A stretch of DNA of 64,000 nt from the NCBI GenBank assembly GCA_944990035.1, contig CALYLX010000033.1:124001-188000 (forward strand), read 5' to 3'. Under the pieces are notes generated by a model that was given only the letters and a program-made list of their open reading frames with translations, had not been told where the DNA came from and did not search any database. The position numbers and the translations under genes were made by a program. Shown here one piece after another: positions 33,001-44,248 of this stretch. This DNA is from Clitopilus passeckerianus. Lineage: Eukaryota > Basidiomycota > Agaricomycetes > Agaricales > Entolomataceae. The stretch's first letter is position 1. The number at the start of each line of letters is the position of its first letter.

Positions 33001-33837
33001 CTATGCCCTTGTGGTAGCGTTGTGGGCAGCTAACCGGGTAATGGCCTGGGCCACGATGATGGCACAGACGACACACAAAACGAAAGCAATGACATTGTCG
33101 GTGTCTGCCTCCACAAATGTAGCATCTGAACCATCTGGGTGGTGGTGGTCTGTTGGCAAGGTATCCGGTGCGCGGCGCCTTCTGGGACGATACTGTCGAG
33201 GGGGAAGGTTCACCAGCGTTGGTGAGTCGGACTCTGGTGGGCTTTCGAATGCGGAGAGGTATGGCGTTGGAGGGTTTGCCATTGGGATTGATGTTTTCCT
33301 TGTTGTCGTTCTGTTCTTTTTTGACGAAGGGGTTATGTTTTATTTTTGCGGCGGTGTGTAAATTGGTGACGGGAGGAAATGCTCGTAGGGTTCCGCAAAC
33401 TTGACGTGCAGTGAGGATTGTGACTTCCTCTTCTTGACTTTCCTCAGGCCCCAGGGATTGGAGGCAAGGGTTTCGAAGTCTGTCTCCTCTGGGTTGTTGA
33501 ACCAGTTTTGTCGTTCGGGGAAGAATTCGTCGAGGAAAGCTGTTCCTCCAATAGCAAAGAAGAGGTCTGTGAGGGTCTCCTCCGTTTCTCGATCAACTTT
33601 GTCCAAAAGTTGATCAAGATCGTCAGTGGTTTTCGCAAATTGGTGGCGCAGACGAGCCACTTCGTTGCGAGTTTCGGTTCGTCGGTTTTGGTAGAGGGTT
33701 CCTTGTTCTCCCACAGCGGTGAGAGGGTTGTCGTTGCTGCTCCAGGCAGTATGCGTACGGAGCGCCGTAATAGCGGTATCGGATTTGAAGGTGTTGCGGA
33801 TGATGGTGCGGTCGTAGGAAGAGGCATTTTGAGACAT
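33001..33837 (-). pseudogene. Third frame downstream of gypsy pol, copy 1 (coiled coil plus membrane helix)
   Basis: Minus strand, after the chromodomain. The frame starts MSQNASSYDRTIIRNTF (33837) and has a heptad-like helical stretch (EVARLRHQFAKTTDDLDQLL). It stops at TAA 33342-33340. The same frame reopens at once and encodes MANPPTPYLSAF, a basic run (RPRRRRAPD), and a C-terminal hydrophobic helix (VIAFVLCVVCAIIVAQAI). Copy 2 has the same layout with two small indels. I do not recognise a homologous family. Gypsy elements with an extra 3' frame exist, and some encode envelope-like proteins; here that is only a structural resemblance. It could also be two separate small proteins. Confidence 0.5.
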
Positions 33838-33875
33838 TGTTATATAGTGGATGTGAGTGGGTTTGCTATGTGGTG

Positions 33876-36800
33876 TCAGGTGAGTTTCTTCCTCTTTTTA
33901 TACTCGGTGAGTATTTTCTTGGCGTTCCGCAGTTCCGACTCGGGCATCCATTCGTTGTCCGCTGATGGCCATCCCTTCCATTTTACGAGGTATCTGTGTC
34001 GCCCTTTGCCTTGTTTCTGATGGGCCACAATTGCTTCTATTTCGTATTCTTCTATTCCGTCGATTTCGTCAGGTGGCGGTTTAGAGAAGCTGGGTCCATG
34101 CGCTTTGGTGGAGATGTAACGGGTGAGAAGTGACGCGTGAATCACCGGGTGGATCTTCCATCGTCTTGGCAGGTCGAGTTTATAGGTCAGGTGTCCTTTT
34201 ACCTCAAGTATCTTGAAGGGTCCTTCTCGTTTGGGTGCTAGTTTCTTGGAGATGTTTCCTGATTGAGATTTGTGGCTTCTAACCACACCTTTTCTCCGAC
34301 TTTGAATGGGGTGAACTGTCGTGTGATCTTCTCTGCCATGCGTTGCGCAGCAAGTGCATGTGCAGCATTTGCTTCATCGCGTGCTAGCAGAAGTTCCTTG
34401 ATCCGTTTGTCAACTGCGGGAATTTTGCTAGTGGGAGCAACTGATGGGAGTGCAGGTGGTTCGTATCCCATCATTAGGTAGAATGGGGTTCGTTTGGTGA
34501 CAGAGTGTGTTCGGCTGTTGTAGGAGAATTCTAGAGTGGTAATCCATTTGGACCAGGATTCGGGGTTCTGTGCACAGAAGATGCGGAGATAGGCATCAAT
34601 CTCCTGATTGATCCTTTCTGTCGCACCATCGGTTTGTGGGTGGTAGGCGGTGCTCATGTTGAGCTTGATTCCAAGGAGTCGTCCCATTTCTTGGAAAACT
34701 TTAGAGGCGAATTGAGGTCCTCTGTCTGAAATTCCTTTGTCGGGAAGTCCAAAGCGACGGTAAACGTTGTCAATGTAGGCGTTTGCAGTTCCTGTGGCGT
34801 CGATTTTCTTTGTGCAAGGGATGAAAATTGCCCCCTTCGTAGCTCCATGGTCGACCACGGCCATAATGCTATCGAAACCATCACTCTCTGGGAGATCCGT
34901 GTGAAAATCGTACGTCACTAGCGAAAATGGCCTAGTGGTTTCGGATTTGATGGGCATTAATGGTGGAGCGGTGGGGTGGCGATTGATTTTCATTTGCTGG
35001 CACATTGCACAGCCCTGCACAAAGTTCTTGATGAACACTGACATCCCTGGCCACCAGTAGTCCTTCCGGACTTTTTCCAGTGTCCCAAATTGTCCAGGGT
35101 GTCCTGCGCTGGGTAGATCGTGATAACGTTGGACTATCTTCCTTCGGAGGTCTTCGTCATCTGGTACCACACACTTGTCCTTGTAGTACAAGATGCCATC
35201 GTCAAATTTCCAGTCTTCCAGGTTTGATCGGATTGGTGGGGGTCCGTCTTCTTTGGCGGTGCGAATGGCGTCAACAATCAGTTTGTCATTGACCATCTTG
35301 TGTACAATTTCGTCCTTTAGTTCAATGTCAATTGAGCGAAGGAAGAGCTTGTCGGGGAGGAGAATGATGTCTTCGTTGTCGGTGTCTTCACCTGGGATGT
35401 GGTCTGGTCGTCGAGATAGTGCGTCAGATTGTATCATCTTTGCACCAGGGGTGTGTACAAGTTTGATGTTAAACTGGGATAGCATCAAATTCCATCTTGC
35501 TTGTCGTCGGTTCAACTTCCGGGCTTCTCGGAAGTATGTGAGGTTTTGTGATCGGATAGAATCACGACTGAATGTTGGGATCCATGGAAGTAGTGTCGCC
35601 AGGTTTCTAATGCGCGGATAATGCCTAGAAGTTCTCGGTCGTAGATTTCATAGTTCCGTTCTGTTTCCGAGAACGATTTAGATATGAAACCACATGGGTG
35701 CCATGATCCGTTGGCGTCACGTTGTTGTAGGACTGCTCCTGTTGCATGTTTTGAGGCGTCGCTTTCCACCACAAATGGCTTCGTGGGATCAGGCATCAGC
35801 AACACAGGCGCTTCCAGGAATTTGTCTTTCAGGGTAGTGAAAGCTTTGTGACATTCATTGGTCCATTCCCATTTCTTGTCTTTCTTGGTGAGTTCGTTCA
35901 GCGGTTTGGCAATTTCCGCATATTTTCCGATGAACCTGCGGTAAAAGTTTCCGAATCCTAGGAATGATCGGACTTCCTTTACTGTAGTTGGCGTAGGCCA
36001 GTCGCGCATCCCTGCAAGTTTGACAGGGTCCATGGAGATCTTGTTTGGTTCAATGATGAACCCAAGGTATTCCACTCTTGTGGTGTCAAATTGGCATTTC
36101 TCTGCTTTGAGGTAGAGATCGTTGTTTTGTAGTCTTTGTAAGACTCTGCGTGTGCGTTCTCGGTGTTTTTCTGGATCGTTGGAGAAGATGAGGATGTCGT
36201 CCATGTAGATGATGACCCATCCTTCGTCTATCATGTCTCGGAAAAGGTGGTTCATCATTGCTTGGAAGGTACCGGGTGAGTTCATTAGTCCAAAGAACAT
36301 CACCATTGGTTCAAATAACCCTCGGTTGGTCTTGAACGCTGCTTTCCATTGGTCACCATCTTTGATGCGGATGTTGTGATATCCCCATCGAATGTCGAGT
36401 TTGGTGAAGACAGTTGCTCCTTTGAGTTTATCGATGAGTTCGCTAGCCAGCGGTAAGGGGTAAGCGTTAGGTATTGTTCCTTCGTTGAGTCGTCGGTAAT
36501 CCTGACATGGTCTCAGGGCTTCCGAGTCTTTCTTTGCAACAAAGAAGAACGGAGATGCTTGTGGGGAGTTGGATTCTCGGATGTATCCTTTGGCTAGATT
36601 TTCCTTGAGAAACTCGTCGAGTTTTTCTTGCTCTAAGGGGCTGAGCGGATAGACCTTGCAGTCTTTTGGCACGAAATCTGTCTTCAGATCTATGGCGTGA
36701 TCCCAGGGTCGGCTTGGTGGGAATCGTTCAGATGCTGCTTTCTCAAAGACTTTTCTGTAGTCTTGAAGATAGTCGGGGATGATTTCGTCAAGGGATTTCT

Positions 36801-37705
36801 TTGGTTCCTTATCTTCTCGTTTATGTTCCAGAGCTTGCGAAATTGATGTTTTCGCACGTATCCACACCTGCTGTGTGTGGTGTCTGGTTGCTGGATGGTG
36901 TGTTACCACCGTCTGTCGTATTGTGGTAGTTGGCCTGATTGGCCCGTACACAAGGTAATCCTTTGTGTGTTCCTGCGTAAGTGGGGGTTCCTCCTTGGTG
37001 AATATTCCGACTGCCGGTTCGTTCTGGCAGTATGCGATGAGAAAATCTTCATTGATCTCTTCTCCGTCTTCGACTATTCGGAAATAGTCGCTAAGTCCTT
37101 CTGATTTTCCGGGATTCTCTTCGGAACAATCAGGTGCTGGGGTAGGTGGCGTGTTTTCCTCTAGTAGTTGTTCTCGGATGGCTCTCATCCGCTTGATGTC
37201 TACTGCTCGCATCAATGTTTGCGACAGTCGTTGGGTAATGCGTGATTCGTCGATTTCGAGTGTGCCGTCGCTCCACGATATGATTGGATCTACCCGTTTT
37301 AGCCAGGGTAATCCAAAAATCAGGTGGTCTTTCCCGAGTCCAGTGACAAAACATCTTTCCTTGATGATGGCTGTCCCTATCTTGGCAATAACCCAGGTAA
37401 AGTGGGTAATAGTTCCTTGTTTGTTCAGGGTGCCATCAACGTTTCGTGCTGTAATCGGTTGTCGGAGTGGGAGTAGTGGGAGGTGATGTGTCTTGGCGAA
37501 GACGGAGTCGATAAATGACCCTTGCGCTCCAGAGTCAATGAGAGCTTTTGTGCCGGCGATTGTTGTATTTCCATCTAGGGGTCTTGTAGAGAGATTGGGA
37601 TACGCATAGATTCAGCATAAAAATCAGTAGCTACAAGTACACTGGAAATATCAATCGGGCGAGAAGTACTGACGTCGGCTTTGCAGTCTTCCTCTTTAAA
37701 AACCC
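33876..37705 (-). pseudogene. Gypsy copy 1 pol (PR-RT-RNase H-IN-chromodomain), frameshifted
   Basis: The order is aspartic protease (lost to an indel at about 37577 but readable in copy 2), RT with YMDDILIFS, RNase H up to VVILSDHK, HHCC-type integrase zinc region (HPGQFGTLEKV...CAMCQQMK), the integrase DDE core (YDFHTDLP, ISDRGPQFAS, HPQTDGATERINQ), and a chromodomain (YEIEAIVAHQ...RYLVKWKGWPSADNEW). Frame breaks relative to copy 2 lie near 37661, 37577 and 34259. One further break near 35540, in RNase H, is shared by both copies. Chromodomains direct integration toward marked chromatin in related elements. Confidence 0.9.
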
Positions 37706-38622
37706 TCAGCCTCTGCTTCAGTGTAGAATTCAGCGGCTTCTTCTTGGGGCATGTCAGCTAGGACTGCTCTGACATATTTGATCAACTCGGCTCCCTTCTC
37801 AGGTTTCTTGTGGAATCGGCTGTCGTTGTTGCTAGGGTAGGTTCTTCCAAAATTCTTCCTTTGAAGACATTGTTGGATCGTGTGACCTTTCTTGGAGCAA
37901 TAGTAGCACAAGTTGTTCTTCTTGTGATGTTCTCTTTCCTCCTGGGTGAGGCGGCGTTTGGGTGGATCAGTGGTGAAACGATCAACATCCATAGCCATTG
38001 GGTCTCGGGCTCCAGTAGGTGTTTTGTAAGCACCTTTGACCATATCAGATGTCTTGATGATACGGGTATGTCCCATGATTGTCTTGGCACGTCGCCAGTT
38101 GTTGTCAAACTGGACGGCTTTCTTGACCCAATCGTCGAATGTGGTAGGAGGAATCGGAAAAGAGAATTTTCTCTCGGAGTTTGGGGTAAGTCCTTCCATG
38201 AAGATCTCAATCTTTGCAGTGTCACCGCTGAGATCAGTTCGTGCAAGAATATTCTTGAAGACGGTGACAAATTCGTCAGCTGTCCCATCCTGTCGTAAGG
38301 CTTTGAGTTGGAGGAGTGCGGCAGCTTTGTCGTCGGTAGGGGAAAAGGCTTCTTTGAATTGGTTGATAAATTCAGCGTAGGTGGCTTTCCTTTCAGCTGC
38401 TGAATATTTATCGTGAAATTCTAATCCCCATGCTGCTGCAGTTCCTTCTTTGAGGAAGGATAGGGCGATGCGAATCTTCTTGTCATCTTCGAGTTGGTTG
38501 AGGTTGTTTAGGATGAGGTAGTCTTCAAGTTCCTGAATGAACTTTCTGGTCTTGGATCGGTCTCCGGAGAACGTTTGGGGTTTGGCTCCAATGTCCTTCT
38601 TGTTGTTGTTGTCTTGTGACAT
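37696..38622 (-). CDS. Gypsy copy 1 Gag, open
   Basis: 308 codons from MSQDNNNKKDIGAKPQTFSG. It has a retrotransposon capsid region (FIQELEDYLILNNL, ALLQLKALRQDGTADEFV, DWVKKAVQFD) and one CCHC zinc knuckle (CYYCSKKGHTIQQC). It ends EAEAEGF, TAA 37698-37696, overlapped by the shift site GGGTTTT at 37705-37699. The ATG at 38622 is the first in frame; the upstream leader differs from copy 2 by small indels and lacks an ATG in this frame. Confidence 0.87.
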   Translation of the reverse strand: MSQDNNNKKDIGAKPQTFSGDRSKTRKFIQELEDYLILNNLNQLEDDKKIRIALSFLKEGTAAAWGLEFHDKYSAAERKATYAEFINQFKEAFSPTDDKAAALLQLKALRQDGTADEFVTVFKNILARTDLSGDTAKIEIFMEGLTPNSERKFSFPIPPTTFDDWVKKAVQFDNNWRRAKTIMGHTRIIKTSDMVKGAYKTPTGARDPMAMDVDRFTTDPPKRRLTQEEREHHKKNNLCYYCSKKGHTIQQCLQRKNFGRTYPSNNDSRFHKKPEKGAELIKYVRAVLADMPQEEAAEFYTEAEAEGF

Positions 38623-39217
38623 TTCGTAGTCGAAATCGAAGTCGGTCTCTGGTTCAATTGTTTCTGCACTGGGCGCTCCTCTGGCTCAGCTGTGGGGCTC
38701 TCCTCTAGCTGTTGTTGTACTTGGTGTTCTTCTTCTTCCTCTTCGGGCAAGACAGAAGCGCTGGTAGACGGGACTAGTGATGGGTTCCTGGATATTGCTG
38801 TGGGTAATGGTGCGAAGCGTCGCTGTTCCTCCCGTCTACTTCAATGTCGTGTTCTCGTTGAGCTCGGACAATAGCAGGGGTCTTATGAGGTCGTTCAGGG
38901 GTAGGGAAGTCTAGAGCGTGGAAGTGTCTGCTTTCAACGGCAACGGTGGTGAATGTGAATTTGCCAAGGAGAGAGAGGCGTAGCACCAGCGGTTATTGTT
39001 GTGATTAAAACCGCAGTAGCTTCCGTTGGTGAACTTGTAGACGTTGTTGGTTCCTTCTACTAGAGTGGTATTTCGTGGCGGGTGGTCTGCCCTGTGTACG
39101 ACCGTGGTGACTGAGTGGTAGCCGCAACGGCAATCGGCCTGTTGCGTGCTTCTGCTGTGTTGTCGTGGGGTGGGCCTGCGCTAACAATGAGCGGGCCTTC
39201 TGAACAGCTTGACCTTT

Positions 39218-39682
39218 TGTTAAGGCAGAGCCTAACAACTTAGGTAATACTGTTTACGCTCGATGTCTTTGATAAACAAAGACAGAGATTTGTCAGCAGC
39301 TGCGGCTGTACTGACGACCTGGTGAGATTGACGAAGCAAGGGACTTAAAGGCGAAATAGAGAACTAAGCAGTTAGGTAGATTGCCTAGGTCAAGCTGAGG
39401 AGCCTTGACCAAATGGTACAGGTTTATATACCTATCTAGTAGTTCTAAATATAGCACATGCGCAGCATGCTGAGTAAGTAATGAGTCATGCGCAGCATGA
39501 TGAGTAAGTACATGAGTCAGAAAGAGTCAGATAAGGTATAAGTCTCTCACGATCGTGAGAGATGCGGAGTAAGCATGGAAAAAGATGAAAAATGCGCAGT
39601 GATGCGCAGCATATGTGAGTAATCGTGCATAGGTAAGCGGGCCGGGGTATGTAAGGAGAAACATGTAAGCAAAATCATAACA
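39218..39682 (-). repeat. Gypsy copy 1 5' LTR
   Basis: 465 bp, essentially identical to 32471-32935, and followed by the duplication GAGAT. Confidence 0.94.
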
Positions 39683-39687
39683 GAGAT

Positions 39688-42600
39688 GGATTGGGATGCG
39701 GAGATGGCCGCCAATGACCAAACCGGTCCTCTTGACAGGCAAGTACCTTGCACTTTTGATTCAAGATCAAATGCTGATAGAAAGTTCCAGCGAGCTCTTC
39801 GGCGACGATTAATTCCACGCACGAACTCTACGGACTTTACTATACACGATACATATGCATTCGGGGATACCCCCACTTCTACTATGACATGTATGCCAGC
39901 ACTAGGATCTGTGACTAACTCGTCACAAAAATTTATGAATCATGCAATTAACTGCAACAAGTGTAAGGGAAAGAGACCAGATGACGGATCCGCATCATGG
40001 ATCATGGATTCCGGTGCTTCGTATCATTTTACGAATAATCTCAATGACTTCACCGACTACGAAGAAGGTGACTTTGGAAATGTTATAACCGCAAGCGGTC
40101 AAGTTTCCATAAGGGGTCGAGGAACTGTGTTCATCGATCATTCATTTGTGAGACCCGGAACCGACAAGACTGTTGAAGTGACTACACGTCTATTTCCAGT
40201 CTATTACTTCCCTGAGCTCTCCACGCGATTACTCACTATGGGAGAATTCTTACAGAAGGAGAAACTCCTTCTTAGGGCTTCATCTTCCACGATGACATTC
40301 TATTCTCGAAATAAGAATCGTGCGGAGATAGTGTGTAAACCACACATTCCTGGTGATAACCTTTATTGGTTAGATACCAAGATCACTTCTGCAAAGAAGA
40401 TGGTCGCTGCATCATGCGTGTTTGCAGCCACGTACGACTTGTGGCATAAACGCCTCGGACATCCGTCTAAGGAGGTTTTACGCCGTAGTCAGGTACATAC
40501 GTGGAAAGGTCCGCAGAACATCGAATTCCCAAAAGAGAATCCGATTTGCCAAGGATGTGCACAAGGGAAAATGCCTTCAAAGTCTTTCCCGCCATCTGAA
40601 TCTCGTGCAAAGGAACCCTTCGAGATGATTCACTCTGATCTCAAGGAATTCCCTGTGATGTCATATCACAAATACAAATACTTTATCTCCTTCTTGGATG
40701 ATAACTCCTCCCACAGATGGGTGACGTTTCTACGTAAAAAATCAGAAGCTGTCAAGGCTATGGAAGACTTCTCTGCCATGGTTAATACCCAATTCGGAGC
40801 TAAGATCAAAACTTGGCGTATTGATGGAGGGGGTGAATTCACCAAGTTTGAGAATGCACTGAGACAACGTGGCATTCAGATTCACAAGAGTGCACCGCAC
40901 ACGCCTCAACAAAATGGCCGTGCAGAGCGCTTTAACCGCACAATCATGGATAAAGCTATGGCTATGCATCACGATGCGTGCCTGCCTAACATGTGGTGGG
41001 AATTTTCTGTGGCACATAGTGCTCATCTATACAACCGAACTCCAATTCGAAGAATCGATTGGAAAACACCCCACGAGGTTATCTATAAAGAGAAACCAGA
41101 CATTTCTCACCTCCGTGTATTTGGTTGTGGTGCTTACGTTTACCTCCCTGAGGACAAACGAGCCAACAAACTTGCTCCGAAATCGGAACTCATGTTGTAC
41201 CTTGGTACAGAACCAGGTATGAAGGCGCACAAATTCATGCGACTTCACAACAACACAATATTTGTTGGAACGACAGCACTATTTGACGAAACACTATTCC
41301 CAAAGTGTCCTGAACACAAGAATCGTGGCATCACACGTGTAGGTGATAAACCTATGATGCAAGACCCGGAACATTATGTTCCAGATCAACAAATTTCTTC
41401 GGAATCCGGTGATGATGATAATGATGGTTCTACACCACCAAATCATCGTCAAGATGATCATGCTTCTGATCACAACCGGACCCCTTCTCCTTCTCCACCT
41501 TCCACTCCGAAGACTAAATCGGACAAGGGTAAAGGCAAAGCGCCTACTGTGGAAGAGGAACCTGAGGAAGACTTCAATGACTTCTATGCTGATGACCCAA
41601 CACCAGCAGATCAGAGTTCCGCGTATCCTAATGATCAGTCCAATCAAGGACAAGAATCATATCAAATTGATCCATCGAAATTCCGACTTCGTCGAGTTGA
41701 CGTGGAAAATTGGCGGTCACTTCCCGATCGCGCTCAATTTGAAAATAATACCGGCCCGCAATTGCCTCGTGGCATACCATTGCGCCGCTATCCCCAAAGG
41801 ATACGTACCATTACCAGGAAACCTGGCAATGTATATGGAGAAAATCGTCTTCCCTCCGAAATACAAAGGGACATTCTCATGGACAGATATTGGAAAAAGA
41901 CCGTAGGAGAGATGCCTGGGCGCGCCAGACGGATACCACGGCCCGATTATGACCAACGTGAGGCACAATTCCAGCCTACCGACACGATGGAAGGGATCAT
42001 AACCTCCAATACTAGCGAACAGCCAGAGAATGATGACGATCAACCATCAGGAGACCAGGTTGAGGATCGCATGCAAGGCGTTGTGCCTGAACAACAGTTG
42101 CCACGTCCGCCTAAACGGCCTTGTGAAGATACTGATGCTGATCTTGCTTGGGCACAGAAATTGTGCAAGGAAGGGGGTGTGCCATTGATACAATATTTAC
42201 TCCATCAGGCAGACCTGGCTATGCCAGCTGATGAGTATACTCCACCGTATCTCCACGCACTTCTATCGGATAGTTCTACACCTAGACTACCCAACATTCG
42301 CGAAATGCAATTCCGCGATATTGCTCGACTGCCAAAAGCGGAGCAGAAGGAATGGCATAATGCATGTCAACAGGAGCTTGAGGCGCTCCGTGAACGTGAC
42401 GTGTATGAGCTAGTTGATCCACCTAAAGGCTGAAAGATTGTCAAAAACCGCTGGGTATTTGACATCAAATCTGATGGTCGCAAAAAGGCTAGGCTTGTTG
42501 CCAAAGGCTTCTCACAGATTGAGGGCATAGATTTCGATGAGATTTTTTCCCCAGTCGTACGCTTTGAAACCGTCCGGACCTTATTTGCGCTAGCCGCATT

Positions 42601-43858
42601 AGAAGGATGGCACATTCAAGGTGTTGATGTGAAAACTGCCTTTCTATATGGAAAACTCGAAGAAGAAATCTATATGGAGCAACCAGAAGGATTTAAATCC
42701 AAAAGCCACCCAAATATGGTCTATCGACTTAAACGGGCACTATATGGCCTTAAACAAGCTAGTCTCTCTTGGTGGAAAGAGATGACGAAATCCATGGAAG
42801 CATTGGGTTTCAAATGAACAACATCCGATGCAGGTGTATTTGTACACCATACCAAAGATGGCAAAATTGTTATAGCCATTGTATATGTCGATGATGCAAT
42901 GTTCATGGGGTCTGATCGGAACCTTGTCTTAAAGATGAAATCCGAATTCATGAAGAAATGGGAATGTCGAGACCTTGGTGAAGCTAAGGAATTCCTACGC
43001 ATGCGCATCACACGGGACAAGTCTAAAATTAAACTTGATCAAGTCCCCTACCTCCAAAAGGTGCTGCAACGTTATGGAATGACTAATGCTAAAACCACTT
43101 ATACTCCACTGCCATCTGGCTGGAAACCTAAAGTCAACACCGAATCTCTCAATCCTACGATCAAATCAGAGTTTCAATCCGTGATCGGATCTCTGTTATA
43201 TCTCATGCTAGGCACACGGCCTGATATTGCTTTTGCGGTAATCAAACTATCGCAGTTCTCTGCAAACCCAAGCAAAGAGCATCTCGAAAAGGCCAAACAT
43301 GTGCTAAGGTACTTAGCTACCTTCCCCAACTACTCACTTGTCTACGACGGAGATAGTAATGGTGGATTGCATGCATATACAGATTCTGATTGGGCATCAG
43401 ACGAAATCACACGTCGCTCAACCTCCGGATATATTATGAAACTTGCCAATGGCTTAATCTGTTGGACGTCAAAAGCGCAGAAGACAATTGCGCTATCATC
43501 GACAGAAGCTGAGTACATGGCTTTGTCAGATACTTGTTGACAAGTCACTTGGCTTCGGTCACTTCTTTCCGAAATAGGTCTACCTGAAACTGAACCAACT
43601 ATGGTTATCGGTGATAATCAGGGATCGATCTTTATCGGATCAAATCCTGTCCAGGAACGCCGGACTAAACACATTGATATTCGCTATCACTACGCCCGCG
43701 AATGTGTTGAAAACGGTGTCATAGAGTTATACTTTGTACCTGGAAGCGAGAACACTGCTGACATGCTGACCAAGAATTTGGAACGTGTCAAATTTATGCA
43801 GTTCAGATCGCAACTTGGACTTGAGTTTTACTCATCTAAGGACAAAGACACACAATAG
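39688..43858 (+). pseudogene. Copia Pol region with three in-frame TGA codons
   Basis: Continues the gag frame. It encodes protease (WIMDSGASYHFTNN), a GAG-pre-integrase finger (LWHKRLGHPSKEVL ... CQGCAQGK), the integrase DDE core (MIHSDLKEF, WRIDGGGEF, HTPQQNGRAER), RT (VKTAFLYGKLEEEIYMEQPEGF, then IVYVDDAMF) and RNase H (YTDSDWASD, SSTEAEYMAL, then LYFVPGSENTADMLTKNL). The stop is at 43858. One frame is kept throughout and only three stops occur, all TGA: 42431-42433, 42815-42817 and 43538-43540. There is no frameshift. Each could be a CGA-to-TGA change. The long acidic, Pro-rich linker between IN and RT is typical. Confidence 0.92.
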
Positions 43859-43876
43859 GTAGTCTTTGAGGGGGTG

Positions 43877-44248
43877 TGTTGAATTGACGCGTACCACTCA
43901 CGTGACTAATCACGTGACATCACATGATTAGTATTGCACCATATTGCACCATTATGATGTCTTCTTACGAATACGCCTCATGGCAACTCACGTGACACTT
44001 CATGACTACATATGACTCATTCCGTGTCACTTCCGTACTATATTTAGCACAGAACATTCTAGATATGCTTACATATACATGGTCTGTGCACGCTCTCTAT
44101 ATGTATATAAACCTATGTACTTTACCTCAATACATTGGAGACTTACCCAGTCTTATTACATAGTTCGCTCTCACCTCACAAGCCCACACCTAGCTCAAGG
44201 TAAGGGTCGTCCACAACTTCCCTCGCTGGAAGGCATGCTTGCTCGACA
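43877..44248 (+). repeat. Copia 3' LTR
   Basis: 372 bp, one visible difference from the 5' LTR. It is preceded by the polypurine tract GAGGGGGTG (about 43868-43876) and followed by the target duplication GTAGG. Confidence 0.94.

Larger units (their letters stand above)
32471..39682 (-). mobile_element. Ty3/gypsy chromovirus copy 1, nested in copia
   Basis: A 7212-bp element with 465-bp LTRs at both ends, flanked by the duplication GAGAT (32466-32470, 39683-39687). Genes run on the minus strand: gag, pol (PR-RT-RNase H-IN), chromodomain, then a third frame. A purine tract (GAGAGGGTAA) precedes the 3' LTR. No ordinary tRNA primer site follows the 5' LTR (it reads AAAGGTCAAGC), so self-priming or an unusual primer is possible. 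Several single-base frameshifts make it non-autonomous. Confidence 0.95.
30285..44248 (+). mobile_element. Ty1/copia retrotransposon, interrupted by a gypsy element
   Basis: Two 372-bp LTRs (30285-30656 and 43877-44248) differ, as far as I can see, at one base (T/C near position 14). They are bounded by the 5-bp duplication GTAGG (30280-30284, 44249-44253). Removing the gypsy insertion (32471-39682 plus one duplication) leaves about 6.7 kb with a single continuous gag-pol frame. The nearly identical LTRs indicate a recent insertion. It lies within NACHT gene 2. Confidence 0.95.

Noticed and set aside
33153..34020. Plus-strand frames over the gypsy 3' region
   Set aside because: These are antisense shadows of the minus-strand chromodomain and third-frame sequence; identical shadows occur in copy 2.
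39005..39238. 77-codon frame between the gypsy 5' LTR and gag, present in both copies
   Set aside because: Conserved only because the copies are near-identical; low-complexity composition in the untranslated leader, and other frames look equally open.
32466..39687. Gypsy copy 1 inserted directly into the NLR gene
   Set aside because: Its duplication GAGAT lies in the copia gag on both sides, so it entered copia, not the NLR gene.
42428..43540. TGA recoding (Trp or selenocysteine) in copia
   Set aside because: Host genes here use TGA as a normal stop (for example the ends at 1852-1854 and 3337-3335), and the positions fit CGA-to-TGA mutation better.
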